From positions 62,001-126,000 of the forward strand of contig CANLVG010000015.1 in NCBI GenBank assembly GCA_947494565.1: a stretch of DNA of 64,000 nucleotides, in the 5' to 3' direction. This document shows positions 35,664 through 44,453 of the stretch, in pieces. Both the position numbers and the translations under genes were made by a program. The notes under the pieces were generated by a model that searched no databases, was not told the DNA's origin, and saw nothing but the letters and a program-made list of their open reading frames with translations. Every line of letters starts with the position of its first letter. The stretch's first letter is position 1. This stretch comes from an uncultured Flavobacteriaceae bacterium (lineage in GTDB: Bacteria > Bacteroidota > Bacteroidia > Flavobacteriales > Flavobacteriaceae).

Positions 35664-36848
35664 TCAGTGAATATTCCCACCAACAGCTAGTCCACTGGGC
35701 ACAGCTTCCGGCAAGACCTTAGAAAAGTCATCATCATTCAAGGTATTCAGGAAAGAGATAATAAGCGACATTTCCTTAACGCTCAAGTTTAACTCCCGCA
35801 CAAAAGGGTCGTACTGTTCTTTCGGCACCAACGGGTTTCGTTCTTTTCCATTTGCAATGTCTTCATAAAATTCCAATACCTGTCGTAATGTTGGTAAACT
35901 TCCATTGTGCATATAGGGCGCGGTAAACCTCAAATTTCGGAGTGTGGGCGTCCGAAATTGAAAACTATCCTGAATGCCGGTGTCGGGCGTCGGAAGTTTT
36001 CCATTTTGCGGCACCCCAAGCACATGGGGTTGGTAGTCGGAGAACATCGGACCATTGTGACAATTGACACAACCCACCGATTTGAACAGCTCAAAACCCT
36101 CTTTTTCAGATAGTAAAATCGCATCGGACTCGCCCCGCATATAGCGATCAAAACGAGAGTTATTGGTGACTAGTGTACGCTCAAAACTGGCAATGGCTTT
36201 CCCCAGATTTTCTATGGTGATAGGATTTTCTTCTTGAAAAGCCGCTTCAAACAGTGTTCGATATTCAGGAATCCGCCGTAACCGCCCAACAACCACCTCT
36301 AGAATTTCGGTCTCCGTAAAACCATGGCCACGCATTTCCTCAAAGGCCTTAATAGGCTCCAAAGCCTGATTCTCCAAACTCTTGACACGGTCATCCCAAA
36401 ACATAGGGGCCTTCTCCGGGTCATATCTTTTATAGGTGTCGATACCATTGAACGCCGAATTGATAATGGTCTGCGAGTTTCGCTTTACGAAGGGAATATC
36501 GTTCTCTCGGTTGAATTTGCGTTTACTTCCCAAACCCCTAGCGTTCGGACCGATGGATAGATCTCTAAATTCGGCGTATCCATTTTGAGGATGGTGACAG
36601 GTGGCGCAGGCCACATCTTTTCCTCCAGATAATATCGGGTCGAAAAATAGTACTCTTCCGAGCGCTTCTTTTTCTTTGGAAGACGCATTGTCAAGTGGCG
36701 CTTTGACCGTTTTCGGAAGAGCAGTTATAGCCGTTGACACACGCGGTGTTTCGGTCATGGATATTTTCTCATAAGAAGTGTCCTTACAACTACCTAGAAA
36801 AATGGGCGCGATTAGTGACAGTACTTCCAGTAAATGCCTTTTTTTCAT
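35664..36848 (-). CDS. Di-heme cytochrome c peroxidase (MauG/CcpA family)
   Basis: 394 residues from the Met at 36848, which gives a lipoprotein signal (MKKRHLLEVLSLIAPIFLGSC, quoted only to the lipobox); the open frame extends 8 codons upstream. Two c-type heme motifs are visible: CATCHH near residue 80 and CVNCHN near residue 265. The blocks NSAFNGIDTYKRYDPEKAPMFW-like and FRTPTLRNLRFTAPYMHNGS are typical of di-heme peroxidases that reduce H2O2 in the periplasm. It is flanked by the SulP and DinB genes on the same strand. Confidence 0.92.
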   Translation of the reverse strand: MKKRHLLEVLSLIAPIFLGSCKDTSYEKISMTETPRVSTAITALPKTVKAPLDNASSKEKEALGRVLFFDPILSGGKDVACATCHHPQNGYAEFRDLSIGPNARGLGSKRKFNRENDIPFVKRNSQTIINSAFNGIDTYKRYDPEKAPMFWDDRVKSLENQALEPIKAFEEMRGHGFTETEILEVVVGRLRRIPEYRTLFEAAFQEENPITIENLGKAIASFERTLVTNNSRFDRYMRGESDAILLSEKEGFELFKSVGCVNCHNGPMFSDYQPHVLGVPQNGKLPTPDTGIQDSFQFRTPTLRNLRFTAPYMHNGSLPTLRQVLEFYEDIANGKERNPLVPKEQYDPFVRELNLSVKEMSLIISFLNTLNDDDFSKVLPEAVPSGLAVGGNIH

Positions 36849-36918
36849 GTGCCGAAACCTACAGTGTACCAAATCTAGAAATTACAAGCTAGGAATTTTA
36901 TGAGATTTATCAGGTTTT

Positions 36919-37509
36919 TCAATCATTCAATTTTCCCAAAAACACATTCACCTTGGAATTTATCGGGTTACCCGCGGAACGACGAAGCACGACAATTTGA
37001 CCCGCATGCCATATCGCATCCGCTATAGGGCCATTGATATTGTTCCAGAATGGAAATTCACTCTCTCGATCCCCTCGTTTAAAAATGATCGGGTGTTCTT
37101 TCAAATCTTCAGCCTTCAAAAAAATTGCACTCGCCTCCGCTAAATTCGCCAAGGTGGCCTTACGTAATTCTTCAGAGGTCAGTTCGGGTAGTTCTACCGT
37201 ACGATCTGTAGGTCGTTTTCGTGCCGAGTTTACGATCATCTCAGAAAGCCCATAAAGATGTGTCATCGTCTGGCGGATGCTTCGGCCCTCGTTTCCTGGG
37301 TCATACTGCAAATCGGTTTCGGTCAGGCCATCGGTAGCCCAATAGTATCGAAAACCGAGTCCATCGATCATTCTTGCGACTACGGAACCGGCCGTATATG
37401 TCGTAGGAGCTTTGGGTATTATAGAATAGGGCAAGTCTTCATTCATTGTCGTTTGTGCTTGAATAGATACCATTAAGAACGTAAAAAAAGAGGTGAAAGC
37501 AGCTTTCAT
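36919..37509 (-). CDS. DinB-family protein with signal peptide
   Basis: 196 residues from ATG 37509, starting MKAAFTSFFTFLMVSIQAQ, a type I signal peptide; the open frame extends 12 codons further upstream. The mature protein shows the DinB four-helix pattern with His ligands for a metal (QTMTHLYGLSEMIV, DAIWHAGQIVVLRRSAG). DinB proteins are often thiol-dependent metalloenzymes, usually cytosolic; the exported form is common in Bacteroidota but its substrate is unknown. Confidence 0.88.
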   Translation of the reverse strand: MKAAFTSFFTFLMVSIQAQTTMNEDLPYSIIPKAPTTYTAGSVVARMIDGLGFRYYWATDGLTETDLQYDPGNEGRSIRQTMTHLYGLSEMIVNSARKRPTDRTVELPELTSEELRKATLANLAEASAIFLKAEDLKEHPIIFKRGDRESEFPFWNNINGPIADAIWHAGQIVVLRRSAGNPINSKVNVFLGKLND

Positions 37510-37577
37510 ATTCAGTGTAAAATTATAAGGATTTTTAAAGGACAATGCTAGTTATTCCGCAGTATTGAACGGGGCAA

Positions 37578-38210
37578 TTATACATCCAATACTTGGATTC
37601 GGTTACGGTGCAACTTGATTTTACCATCTTTCTCCAGACGTTTTAGTACTCTTGAAACTACTACCCGAGAGGTATGAAGATCTAGTGCCACTTCATGATG
37701 GGTGGTCTGAATGATAGCATCATGTGTTACTTTCGCTTTGTCTTGAAGGTGTTTTAAAAGTCGCTCGTCCATTTTCATAAAGGCAAGCGTATCTACCGTT
37801 TCCAGTAGCTCCATCATTCTGGTGTGGTAACTTTCCAAAATGAATTTTTGCCACGATTTGTGACGGCCCATCCAGACATCCATCTGGGCAACGGGAATCA
37901 TTAAAAGCTCCGTATCGCTTTCCGCGACCGCCCTAATTTCGCTTTTAGAGGTTCCGAGGCAACATGAAAACGTCATCGCGCAGGTGTCACCCTTTTCCAA
38001 AAAGTATAGGAGCAACTCATCACCATCAGAGTCCTCTCTCAGTATCTTGATCGCTCCGGAGAGCAATAGGGGCATATGCGTAATAGACTGCCCGATATCT
38101 ATAATGATCTTTCCTTTCGGTATCTCTTTATAGATCGCCGTTCTTTCAATAGCATCCAAAAGGTCTTTCTCGAAAAGAAAACCATATTGTTGTTGCAATT
38201 TTTCCTTCAT
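37578..38210 (-). CDS. Crp/Fnr family transcriptional regulator
   Basis: 210 residues from ATG 38210. The open frame reaches back to a TTG at 38225 that would overlap the upstream gene. The cNMP-like jelly-roll covers about 20-130 (IIDIGQSITHMPLLLSGAIKIL, LLYFLEKGDTCAMTF). The C-terminal winged helix (about 145-205) ends with ALDLHTSRVVVSRVLKRLEKDGKI, a typical recognition helix. An adjacent Cys pair in the effector domain (TFSCCLG) could sense redox or reactive sulfur, which is an inference. It starts 7 bp after the aldose-epimerase-like gene stops and precedes dinB on the same strand. Confidence 0.92.
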   Translation of the reverse strand: MKEKLQQQYGFLFEKDLLDAIERTAIYKEIPKGKIIIDIGQSITHMPLLLSGAIKILREDSDGDELLLYFLEKGDTCAMTFSCCLGTSKSEIRAVAESDTELLMIPVAQMDVWMGRHKSWQKFILESYHTRMMELLETVDTLAFMKMDERLLKHLQDKAKVTHDAIIQTTHHEVALDLHTSRVVVSRVLKRLEKDGKIKLHRNRIQVLDV

Positions 38211-38217
38211 AAGCAAC

Positions 38218-38997
38218 TCAATCAACTACTGTTAGGGTAACCTTGAATTCTTTCTCTCCGGTTTCCAAGAATTGAAAACCATCATGTAGGTTCTTTTGGG
38301 CCACATCATACGGATAAAAGGTAATGGGCTCAATACAGACCATATTGGGCACTTCGGTCCACAACATAAAATTCCCGAAACCTTCCGTTGTAATGCGTAG
38401 TTCGTTTTTATCCTTTAGAATAACTTCTTCATATCCGATTACTTTAAAGGCCCTATTGCCGACTGCCAAGACCTGGGGCAAGGTAATCGCATTTTCCTCC
38501 GCGATGATGATCGGGTTGGTGGTGACCAAGTTAAACGCCGGATGGTATCCTAGCATGAATGGCGTATCTCGTGCTCCCCTGACCGTAAATCGGATTTCGA
38601 GTCCGTTTTCACCTAAGACGAACTTCTTTTCAAATTCGAAATCATAGGTCCAGAACAACTGACTTTTATTCGATTTTTCTGGATATTTTGAATTTGGAAC
38701 GGGCGTATTCGCCTTATAGTTTTTTTTAAAGACCGCAATATGTTCAACGTGGGATACCAGTTCATAGTCAAGTTCACGTAACAGACCATGTTGGTCTTGA
38801 ACGGCAACATCCCTAGGGGTTTGCACCTGAAAGCCAGCTTCAGCGGTAGGGCCTATAATCGGAAACATCTCCGTATCCGAATTTCGCCATCCGGGCTTGC
38901 CCTTTTGATGGATGTATTCATGACCGTTTACCTGATAGCCTACTAATTCGCCCGCATCGATTTTCACGGATTGTTGTTCAAAGTGTAATTCAATCAT
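38218..38997 (-). CDS. Aldose 1-epimerase family protein
   Basis: A 259-residue beta-sandwich protein related to galactose mutarotase and glucose-6-phosphate 1-epimerase. Conserved positions are EYIHQKGKPGWRNSDTEMFPIIGPTAEAG-like N-terminal blocks, the histidine in DQHGLLRELDYE, the catalytic-type His in FMLGYHPAFNLV, and the Glu in MVCIEPITFYP. It interconverts sugar anomers in the cytosol; the specific sugar is unknown. It is followed closely by the Crp/Fnr gene. Confidence 0.9.
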   Translation of the reverse strand: MIELHFEQQSVKIDAGELVGYQVNGHEYIHQKGKPGWRNSDTEMFPIIGPTAEAGFQVQTPRDVAVQDQHGLLRELDYELVSHVEHIAVFKKNYKANTPVPNSKYPEKSNKSQLFWTYDFEFEKKFVLGENGLEIRFTVRGARDTPFMLGYHPAFNLVTTNPIIIAEENAITLPQVLAVGNRAFKVIGYEEVILKDKNELRITTEGFGNFMLWTEVPNMVCIEPITFYPYDVAQKNLHDGFQFLETGEKEFKVTLTVVD

Positions 38998-39039
38998 ACA
39001 TTAAAAATATGGGAGGTTTCATATCCCTATTCAATACCC

Positions 39040-40338
39040 TTATGGGTTGATTAACCGATAAATCAAGATAGCCGCCCGTTTGGTAAGCGCTTCAATAGTA
39101 TTTAGGTTGACCGTTTCGTTCGGAGTATGCGCGCCAGAACCCATAGTGCCCAAACCATCTAAACAAGCCACATATTCTGCAACAAAAGAAGTGTCGGCAG
39201 CTCCCCTTTTGCCGGGATCATAGGCCAAAACCTCGCCTTGGTCCAAAGCCAGACTTACCTGGTTCAATTGCTTCAATAATTCTAGATTCTCAGGTTTTGG
39301 GCCCATCGCGGGATAGCTATCTGTAAAGTTGATCTTCGCAGAAGTATGGGGCAAGTTGTTCTCGACGATGCCTCGCATTTTGTTTCGTGCATTTTCTTTT
39401 TGTTCTTCTGAAATAAAGCGTAGCCCGCCTTTGACAAGGGCCGTCTGCGCTACTACATTACTCTTCCCAAAAGCACTTCCTTTTCCGGTTTTAGGATCAT
39501 AATCAAGAAACGTCCCCCCTAAGAGTACACCGGGGTTGAAGGTCAAGAATTGCTCTCCCTTCACCTCTTCATAAAAGCCATTCAGGATGCGTGACATTTC
39601 AAAAATAGCCCCAGCCCCCGTCCGTTCGCTAAAAACACCTGAAGAATGCGCTCTTTTTCCTTCTACTTCTAGTTCCCAACCTGAGGCTCCTCGGCGCGCG
39701 ACAGTAGCATAATTAAAACCTGTAGAGGTTTCAAAACCCAATGCAATCTCACTTCGCTTGGCCGCTTCGATCAAATCTTTGCGACTGACATCCAAAGGTT
39801 TTCCCGTACTTTCTTCATCTCCGGTAAAGGCAACGATAATCTGCGCATCCCCTAGAAGACCATTTTCGTGAAGCGCCTTCAGGGCATATAACACGATGAC
39901 ATCACCCCCCTTCATATCATTGCCACCGGGAGCATGAGCCGTACTGTCATTGACCATTGTAAAGGCCTGAAAAGGACTATCTTCTTCAAAAACGGTATCC
40001 AAGTGCCCGATAAGTAATAACTTCTTCCCCTTTTCACCTGTAGTCTCGGCAAAGAAATGACCAGCTCGGTTCATCTGGTCGGGCATGTCGATCCAGCTGG
40101 TCTGAAAATCGAGGGCATCAAAGGCGTCCTTGAACACCATTCCGACTTCTTTCACTCCTTTCTTGTTGAGTGTGCCACTATTGATATTGACCACTTTCTC
40201 TAAGAACATCCGCGCTTCCGTATTGTTCCTTTCAATCGATTTAACGATTTTTTTCTCGACCCCTGATAATTTTTGCGCTTGAATCGTACAACAAAAACAT
40301 CCTAAAATAAAGAATAGTATGAGGTGATTGGATTTCAT
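39040..40338 (-). CDS. M20 family metallopeptidase, exported
   Basis: The protein has 432 residues with a signal peptide (LILFFILGCFCCTIQAQ). M20 (glutamate carboxypeptidase-type) di-zinc site: GHLDTVFEED (His and Asp), GNDMKGGDVIV (bridging Asp), TGDEEST (Glu pair), and later FETSTGFNYATVARRG and GSGAHTPNETVNL (C-terminal His). A dimerisation domain lies between about 215 and 330. It hydrolyses small peptides or acylated amino acids in the periplasm. The neighbouring genes show no clear functional link. Confidence 0.92.
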   Translation of the reverse strand: MKSNHLILFFILGCFCCTIQAQKLSGVEKKIVKSIERNNTEARMFLEKVVNINSGTLNKKGVKEVGMVFKDAFDALDFQTSWIDMPDQMNRAGHFFAETTGEKGKKLLLIGHLDTVFEEDSPFQAFTMVNDSTAHAPGGNDMKGGDVIVLYALKALHENGLLGDAQIIVAFTGDEESTGKPLDVSRKDLIEAAKRSEIALGFETSTGFNYATVARRGASGWELEVEGKRAHSSGVFSERTGAGAIFEMSRILNGFYEEVKGEQFLTFNPGVLLGGTFLDYDPKTGKGSAFGKSNVVAQTALVKGGLRFISEEQKENARNKMRGIVENNLPHTSAKINFTDSYPAMGPKPENLELLKQLNQVSLALDQGEVLAYDPGKRGAADTSFVAEYVACLDGLGTMGSGAHTPNETVNLNTIEALTKRAAILIYRLINP

Positions 40339-40359
40339 AATTGATCAAGTATTTGAATT

Positions 40360-41757
40360 TTAGAGGGCCATAATCGCGTCATCAAGCCAAGTCGTGCGAT
40401 CGGAAATCCATTGCTTCAAGTATCCGATTTCCTCATCGTAACTACTTCCAACAAAATTATTCGGCCAGACATACGTACCTAAAACGGGCCATTTGTCAAA
40501 ATTCGGCCCCACTGCGGCGCCCTCGTTCAGAATGCTCAGATACCCATCTACCTTGCCTGAAATAGCCGTATCTGACAGCAGATTTCCGCGCAATTCCGTC
40601 CATCGATTTTTTAAACGGTCCACAAAGGCCGGGTCCTGCAAAAGTCTATCCCACCAAAAGGGTACGAACCAAAAATCACCCGGACACCTTTCATTAAACT
40701 CGTAAGCCCAGACATCGGTTTCGCCACCACTGCAATAATCGGCATTTCCCCAGGCGAGATTGAAATCCCAAATAGGTCCCATTTTCAGCTTCTCGTTCTT
40801 GTCTTTGTGCATAAAGGTACTGATGCGGTAGCCATCTACATTATTGGAAATTTCATTGAGTATAAAAAAATCGATAAAACTATCCACATCAATGTAGGAT
40901 GCATAGCCCGAATCGGGGTCCATAAAAGTATCAGCGGCTAATGCATCTTCAAACCCAGCGATATAGGTGGTGATGTAAGATCTCTGTGCATCGGTAATGT
41001 CATCGGCCTTGGGGTAGTCGTACAAAAAACGAATCGGACTCCCTGAGTTTGCTCCATCGGCCGCATAATCGGAGTTAAAGGAATTGAAATCGGTATAACC
41101 CTCCTTGTCACTTTTATCTATTTTGATGATGTATCCTCCCGTTAAATCCTCTCCCTCATTTTCATCTTCGCTCAGTTTACTGATATCGATCCTGCCTTTA
41201 TCGCGCTTTAATTTCTCCATAAAAACATAAACCCCGTTATACTGGCCGTTAAGATTAACCTCAACGAACTGTGTTCGGCTCGCGTACTGACCCATGTCAC
41301 GTGCTAGATCATAGATCAATACATTACGGACCAACGATTTATCACTATAAGGGGCATATAGAATCCAATCTTCTTCCTCGGGCATTCCGAGAAGTGTCGC
41401 GTCCATATCATTATCTTCGGCGTCCCAGGTTTCGAATCCGTATGATTTCTTAGGAAAGGCCTGAGACGAAGACCCTCTAATCTCAATTCCCATTTTGCCC
41501 GAATACAGGGTTTGATTACCATCCGTAATCGTAAAGTCAGCACTTATTTTTGGCTCATCGACGATTTCCTTACCATTGGTATTCACCGAAACGAGGGGCA
41601 ATGGGTCTTCAACTATTTCTTCGGGAGCATTGGGTTGACCTTCACCGTCAGGCACATCAACCGGAGAATCGTCACTACTACAAGAGACGAGCAGGCCCAA
41701 AAACAGTACTATGCTGACTACCGTTCGCCCACTAAAGGGAAAGACTTTCTTTTTCAA
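40360..41757 (-). CDS. CotH-family kinase-like lipoprotein
   Basis: A 465-residue lipoprotein (signal ending LGLLVSCSS). The CotH fold is marked by GIEIRGSSSQAFPKKSYGFE, WILYAPYSDKSLVRN, VEVNLNGQYNGVYVFMEKLKRD and the distal active-site motif MHKDKNEKLKMGPIWDFNLAWGN. CotH proteins are atypical kinases of the secretory-kinase type. In Bacteroidota they are surface lipoproteins of unknown substrate. It is preceded by the cystathionine beta-synthase gene (54 bp gap). Confidence 0.9.
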   Translation of the reverse strand: MKKKVFPFSGRTVVSIVLFLGLLVSCSSDDSPVDVPDGEGQPNAPEEIVEDPLPLVSVNTNGKEIVDEPKISADFTITDGNQTLYSGKMGIEIRGSSSQAFPKKSYGFETWDAEDNDMDATLLGMPEEEDWILYAPYSDKSLVRNVLIYDLARDMGQYASRTQFVEVNLNGQYNGVYVFMEKLKRDKGRIDISKLSEDENEGEDLTGGYIIKIDKSDKEGYTDFNSFNSDYAADGANSGSPIRFLYDYPKADDITDAQRSYITTYIAGFEDALAADTFMDPDSGYASYIDVDSFIDFFILNEISNNVDGYRISTFMHKDKNEKLKMGPIWDFNLAWGNADYCSGGETDVWAYEFNERCPGDFWFVPFWWDRLLQDPAFVDRLKNRWTELRGNLLSDTAISGKVDGYLSILNEGAAVGPNFDKWPVLGTYVWPNNFVGSSYDEEIGYLKQWISDRTTWLDDAIMAL

Positions 41758-41811
41758 AACAATACAATTTTATTCTAAGATAAGAAACTATCGGAAAAAG
41801 GGTGTTATCCG

Positions 41812-43173
41812 CTAACGTATGCCACTGATGATATCATATTTTGTGATGATATGGTGCTTTCCATCTCCCAAATCCAATAACACGGCCTGAACATCCTTTT
41901 CAATCAAGCTGGCCACCTTGTCAATGGAAGTGTTCTTATCCACTACAGGAAACGGTTTTTGCATAAATTCCTTTATTGGCCGCGATGTCACTGAAGCATC
42001 TTCCATAATGGCGCGAAACAAGGCCGTGTCATCAACGGAACCGACAAAGCCATCGACATCTTCCACTGGCATTTGCGATATATTGTTTTGCTTCATCCGA
42101 TCGATCGCGTGCATAACAAGCTCTTCTTTCTTGATTGCTACTAAGGGCTCATCGATATGATTTCGGATCAGGTCGATCGCCTTGGTCACCTCATGTTCCA
42201 AAAAACCACGGTCACGCATCCAATCGTCATTGAACATTTTCCCCACATAACGGCTTCCATGATCATGAAATAATACCACAACCACATCATCTTCAGTAAA
42301 ATGCTCTTTTAATTGGAGTAACCCCTTGATGGCCGCCCCGGCAGAATTTCCTAAGAACATACCTTCTTCTTTTGCCAAACGTTGGGTATATATGGCGGCA
42401 TCCTTATCCGTTACCTTGGTAAAGCCGTCAATAATATCAAAATTGACATTTTTAGGTAGAATATCTTCGCCTATCCCTTCGGTGATATACGGATAGATCT
42501 CATTTTCATCAAAAATCCCGGTTTCGTGGTACTTTTTGAATACTGACCCATAGGTATCGATACCCCAAATTTTGACATTCGGGTTTTTCATTTTCAAGTA
42601 AGAACCTACACCGGAAATCGTTCCTCCAGTACCTACACCGACCACAAAGTGGGTGACCTTCCCTTCGGTCTGCTCCCATATTTCTGGTCCGGTACTCTTA
42701 AAATGGGCCTTGCAATTCGATGGATTATCGTATTGATTCACATACCATGAATTCGGAATTTCCTTCGATAACCTCCTCGCCGTAGAATAATAGCTTCGCG
42801 GGTCATCAGGAGCTACATCGGTCGGACAAACATATACTTCACTTCCTACCGCCTTTAGAATATCCACCTTTTCCTTTGACTGCTTGTCGCTGATCACACA
42901 GATCATCTTATACCCTTTGACCACCGCACCCAAAGCCAGCCCCATTCCGGTATTTCCGGAAGTTCCTTCTATAATGGTCCCGCCAGGTTTGAGGACCCCG
43001 GCCGCTTCCGCATCCTCGATCATTTGAATGGCCATTCGGTCTTTGACCGAATTACCGGGGTTAAAAGTTTCGTATTTGGCCAGCACTATACAGGGTAGTT
43101 CGGCAGTAAGTTTGTTCAACTTCACTAAAGGGGTATTCCCGATAGTTTCCAGAATATTTTCAGCGTAATCCAT
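41812..43173 (-). CDS. Cystathionine beta-synthase (PLP domain plus CBS pair)
   Basis: The protein has 453 residues. The N-terminal 330 residues are a fold-type II PLP enzyme (NTPLVKLNKL; lysine in NPGNSVKDRMA; substrate loop EGTSGNTGMGLAL; phosphate loop GVGTGGTISG). The C-terminal 120 residues form two CBS motifs (VAIKKEELVMHAIDRMKQNNISQMPV and FPVVDKNTSIDKVASLIEKD). This architecture is that of cystathionine beta-synthase, condensing serine (or O-acetylserine) with homocysteine; an O-acetylserine sulfhydrylase role is the alternative. Confidence 0.93.
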   Translation of the reverse strand: MDYAENILETIGNTPLVKLNKLTAELPCIVLAKYETFNPGNSVKDRMAIQMIEDAEAAGVLKPGGTIIEGTSGNTGMGLALGAVVKGYKMICVISDKQSKEKVDILKAVGSEVYVCPTDVAPDDPRSYYSTARRLSKEIPNSWYVNQYDNPSNCKAHFKSTGPEIWEQTEGKVTHFVVGVGTGGTISGVGSYLKMKNPNVKIWGIDTYGSVFKKYHETGIFDENEIYPYITEGIGEDILPKNVNFDIIDGFTKVTDKDAAIYTQRLAKEEGMFLGNSAGAAIKGLLQLKEHFTEDDVVVVLFHDHGSRYVGKMFNDDWMRDRGFLEHEVTKAIDLIRNHIDEPLVAIKKEELVMHAIDRMKQNNISQMPVEDVDGFVGSVDDTALFRAIMEDASVTSRPIKEFMQKPFPVVDKNTSIDKVASLIEKDVQAVLLDLGDGKHHIITKYDIISGIR

Positions 43174-43208
43174 AAGAATACAAAGGTAAGCACATCGCTA
43201 CCGATGTG

Positions 43209-44450
43209 CTACTCAAATTTAATCGCTTTTACCGGCGTAATTTTAGTAATGATATAAGAAGGAAGCAACAACATGAGCAAACATAAGAGAAGTACTCCGA
43301 TATTGACCGCTATAATGGAAAGTCCGCTAATTTGCACCGGTATATAATCAATGTAATATTCTTCGGAATTCGGAAACTTAAAAAATCGGAATCGATGTTG
43401 AAACCAAATGATACCCAATCCGATGATATTGCCCCAAAACAGTCCGATACAGATAAGGTAGGCAGCGTTATACAGAAAGACCTTTCGAATACTCCAATCA
43501 GCTGCACCTAAAGCCTTTAGCACCCCTATCATTTGAGTACGTTCTAAAATCAACACCAAAAGAGCGGTAATCATATTGATCCCCCCTACAATGACCATGA
43601 TACCGATGATACCAGCTACATTGAAATCAAAAAGACTTATCCATTCAAAGATTTTCCCATATTTCCCCTTGATATTCTGTGTATCAAGAGTTGATAGGGT
43701 CTTGCCATAAATAGCATTGCTTTTCTGATCGATTTCATCAAAATCGTTTAGGAACACTTCAAAATTGCCTACTTCATTCGCTTCCCATTTATTCATTCGC
43801 TGAATATGTCTGATATCGACGAACAAATAGAGCTCGTCAAAATCTTCATAGCCGCTATCATAAATTCCAACAACCGTAAACTTCCGCTGGTTTGGAATCT
43901 GCTCTGGATTCTCCTCCTTTAAGAAGATGGTAGAGAAGGAGCTTCCAACGTCAAACCGCAATCGACTGGCCATACGACGCGACATCAAAACCTCATCATT
44001 GAGGTTTTCGGTATAGTCAGGTAGTTTACCATCCTCAAGATACTCTTGAAAAACCTCCCAATTATAATCGGTTCCTACCCCCTTGGTAATGACACCTTCA
44101 AAAGTCTCTTCGGTTCTAATTACACCCGCCTTCATGGCTACCGCCTGAACATGTGCAATACCCTCGACAATATCGAAATTCGGATAGAACTCCTGTTCCG
44201 TAGAAACCGGAACCACAGAGACCTCCGAATTATTGTTATCATAATTGTAGATTTGAATATGGCCGTTGAAAGCGGTTATTTTTTCCCGAATCTTATTTTG
44301 CAACCCCGCTGCTGTTGCTATGGCGATCAACATCATGATAATACCCAAAGCTATCGCGGCAATCGCAATTTTTATTATCGGAGCGGAAATGCTAATTTTA
44401 TGTTCCGCACCTTGAACGAGTCGCTTAGCTATAAAATATTCAAAATTCAA
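43209..44450 (-). CDS. LolC/FtsX-like ABC transporter permease
   Basis: A 413-residue inner-membrane protein of the MacB/FtsX type with four spans: one N-terminal (APIIKIAIAAIALGIIMMLIAIATAAG) and three near the C-terminus (VAGIIGIMVIVGGINMITALLVLIL, LYNAAYLICIGLFWGNIIGLGII, GLSIIAVNIGVLLLCLLMLLLPSYIITKI). A large periplasmic MacB-like core domain lies between. It probably helps extract lipoproteins or outer-membrane components with an ATPase encoded elsewhere. The first codon is TTG at 44450, the only plausible one because a stop lies five codons upstream. Only 3 bp separate it from the divergent NamZ-like start. Confidence 0.88.
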   Translation of the reverse strand: MNFEYFIAKRLVQGAEHKISISAPIIKIAIAAIALGIIMMLIAIATAAGLQNKIREKITAFNGHIQIYNYDNNNSEVSVVPVSTEQEFYPNFDIVEGIAHVQAVAMKAGVIRTEETFEGVITKGVGTDYNWEVFQEYLEDGKLPDYTENLNDEVLMSRRMASRLRFDVGSSFSTIFLKEENPEQIPNQRKFTVVGIYDSGYEDFDELYLFVDIRHIQRMNKWEANEVGNFEVFLNDFDEIDQKSNAIYGKTLSTLDTQNIKGKYGKIFEWISLFDFNVAGIIGIMVIVGGINMITALLVLILERTQMIGVLKALGAADWSIRKVFLYNAAYLICIGLFWGNIIGLGIIWFQHRFRFFKFPNSEEYYIDYIPVQISGLSIIAVNIGVLLLCLLMLLLPSYIITKITPVKAIKFE

Positions 44451-44453
44451 TCG

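Noticed and set aside
44046-44453. 136-codon upstream extension of the NamZ-like frame
   Set aside because: It is the antisense shadow of the permease gene; a lipoprotein signal begins at ATG 44454.
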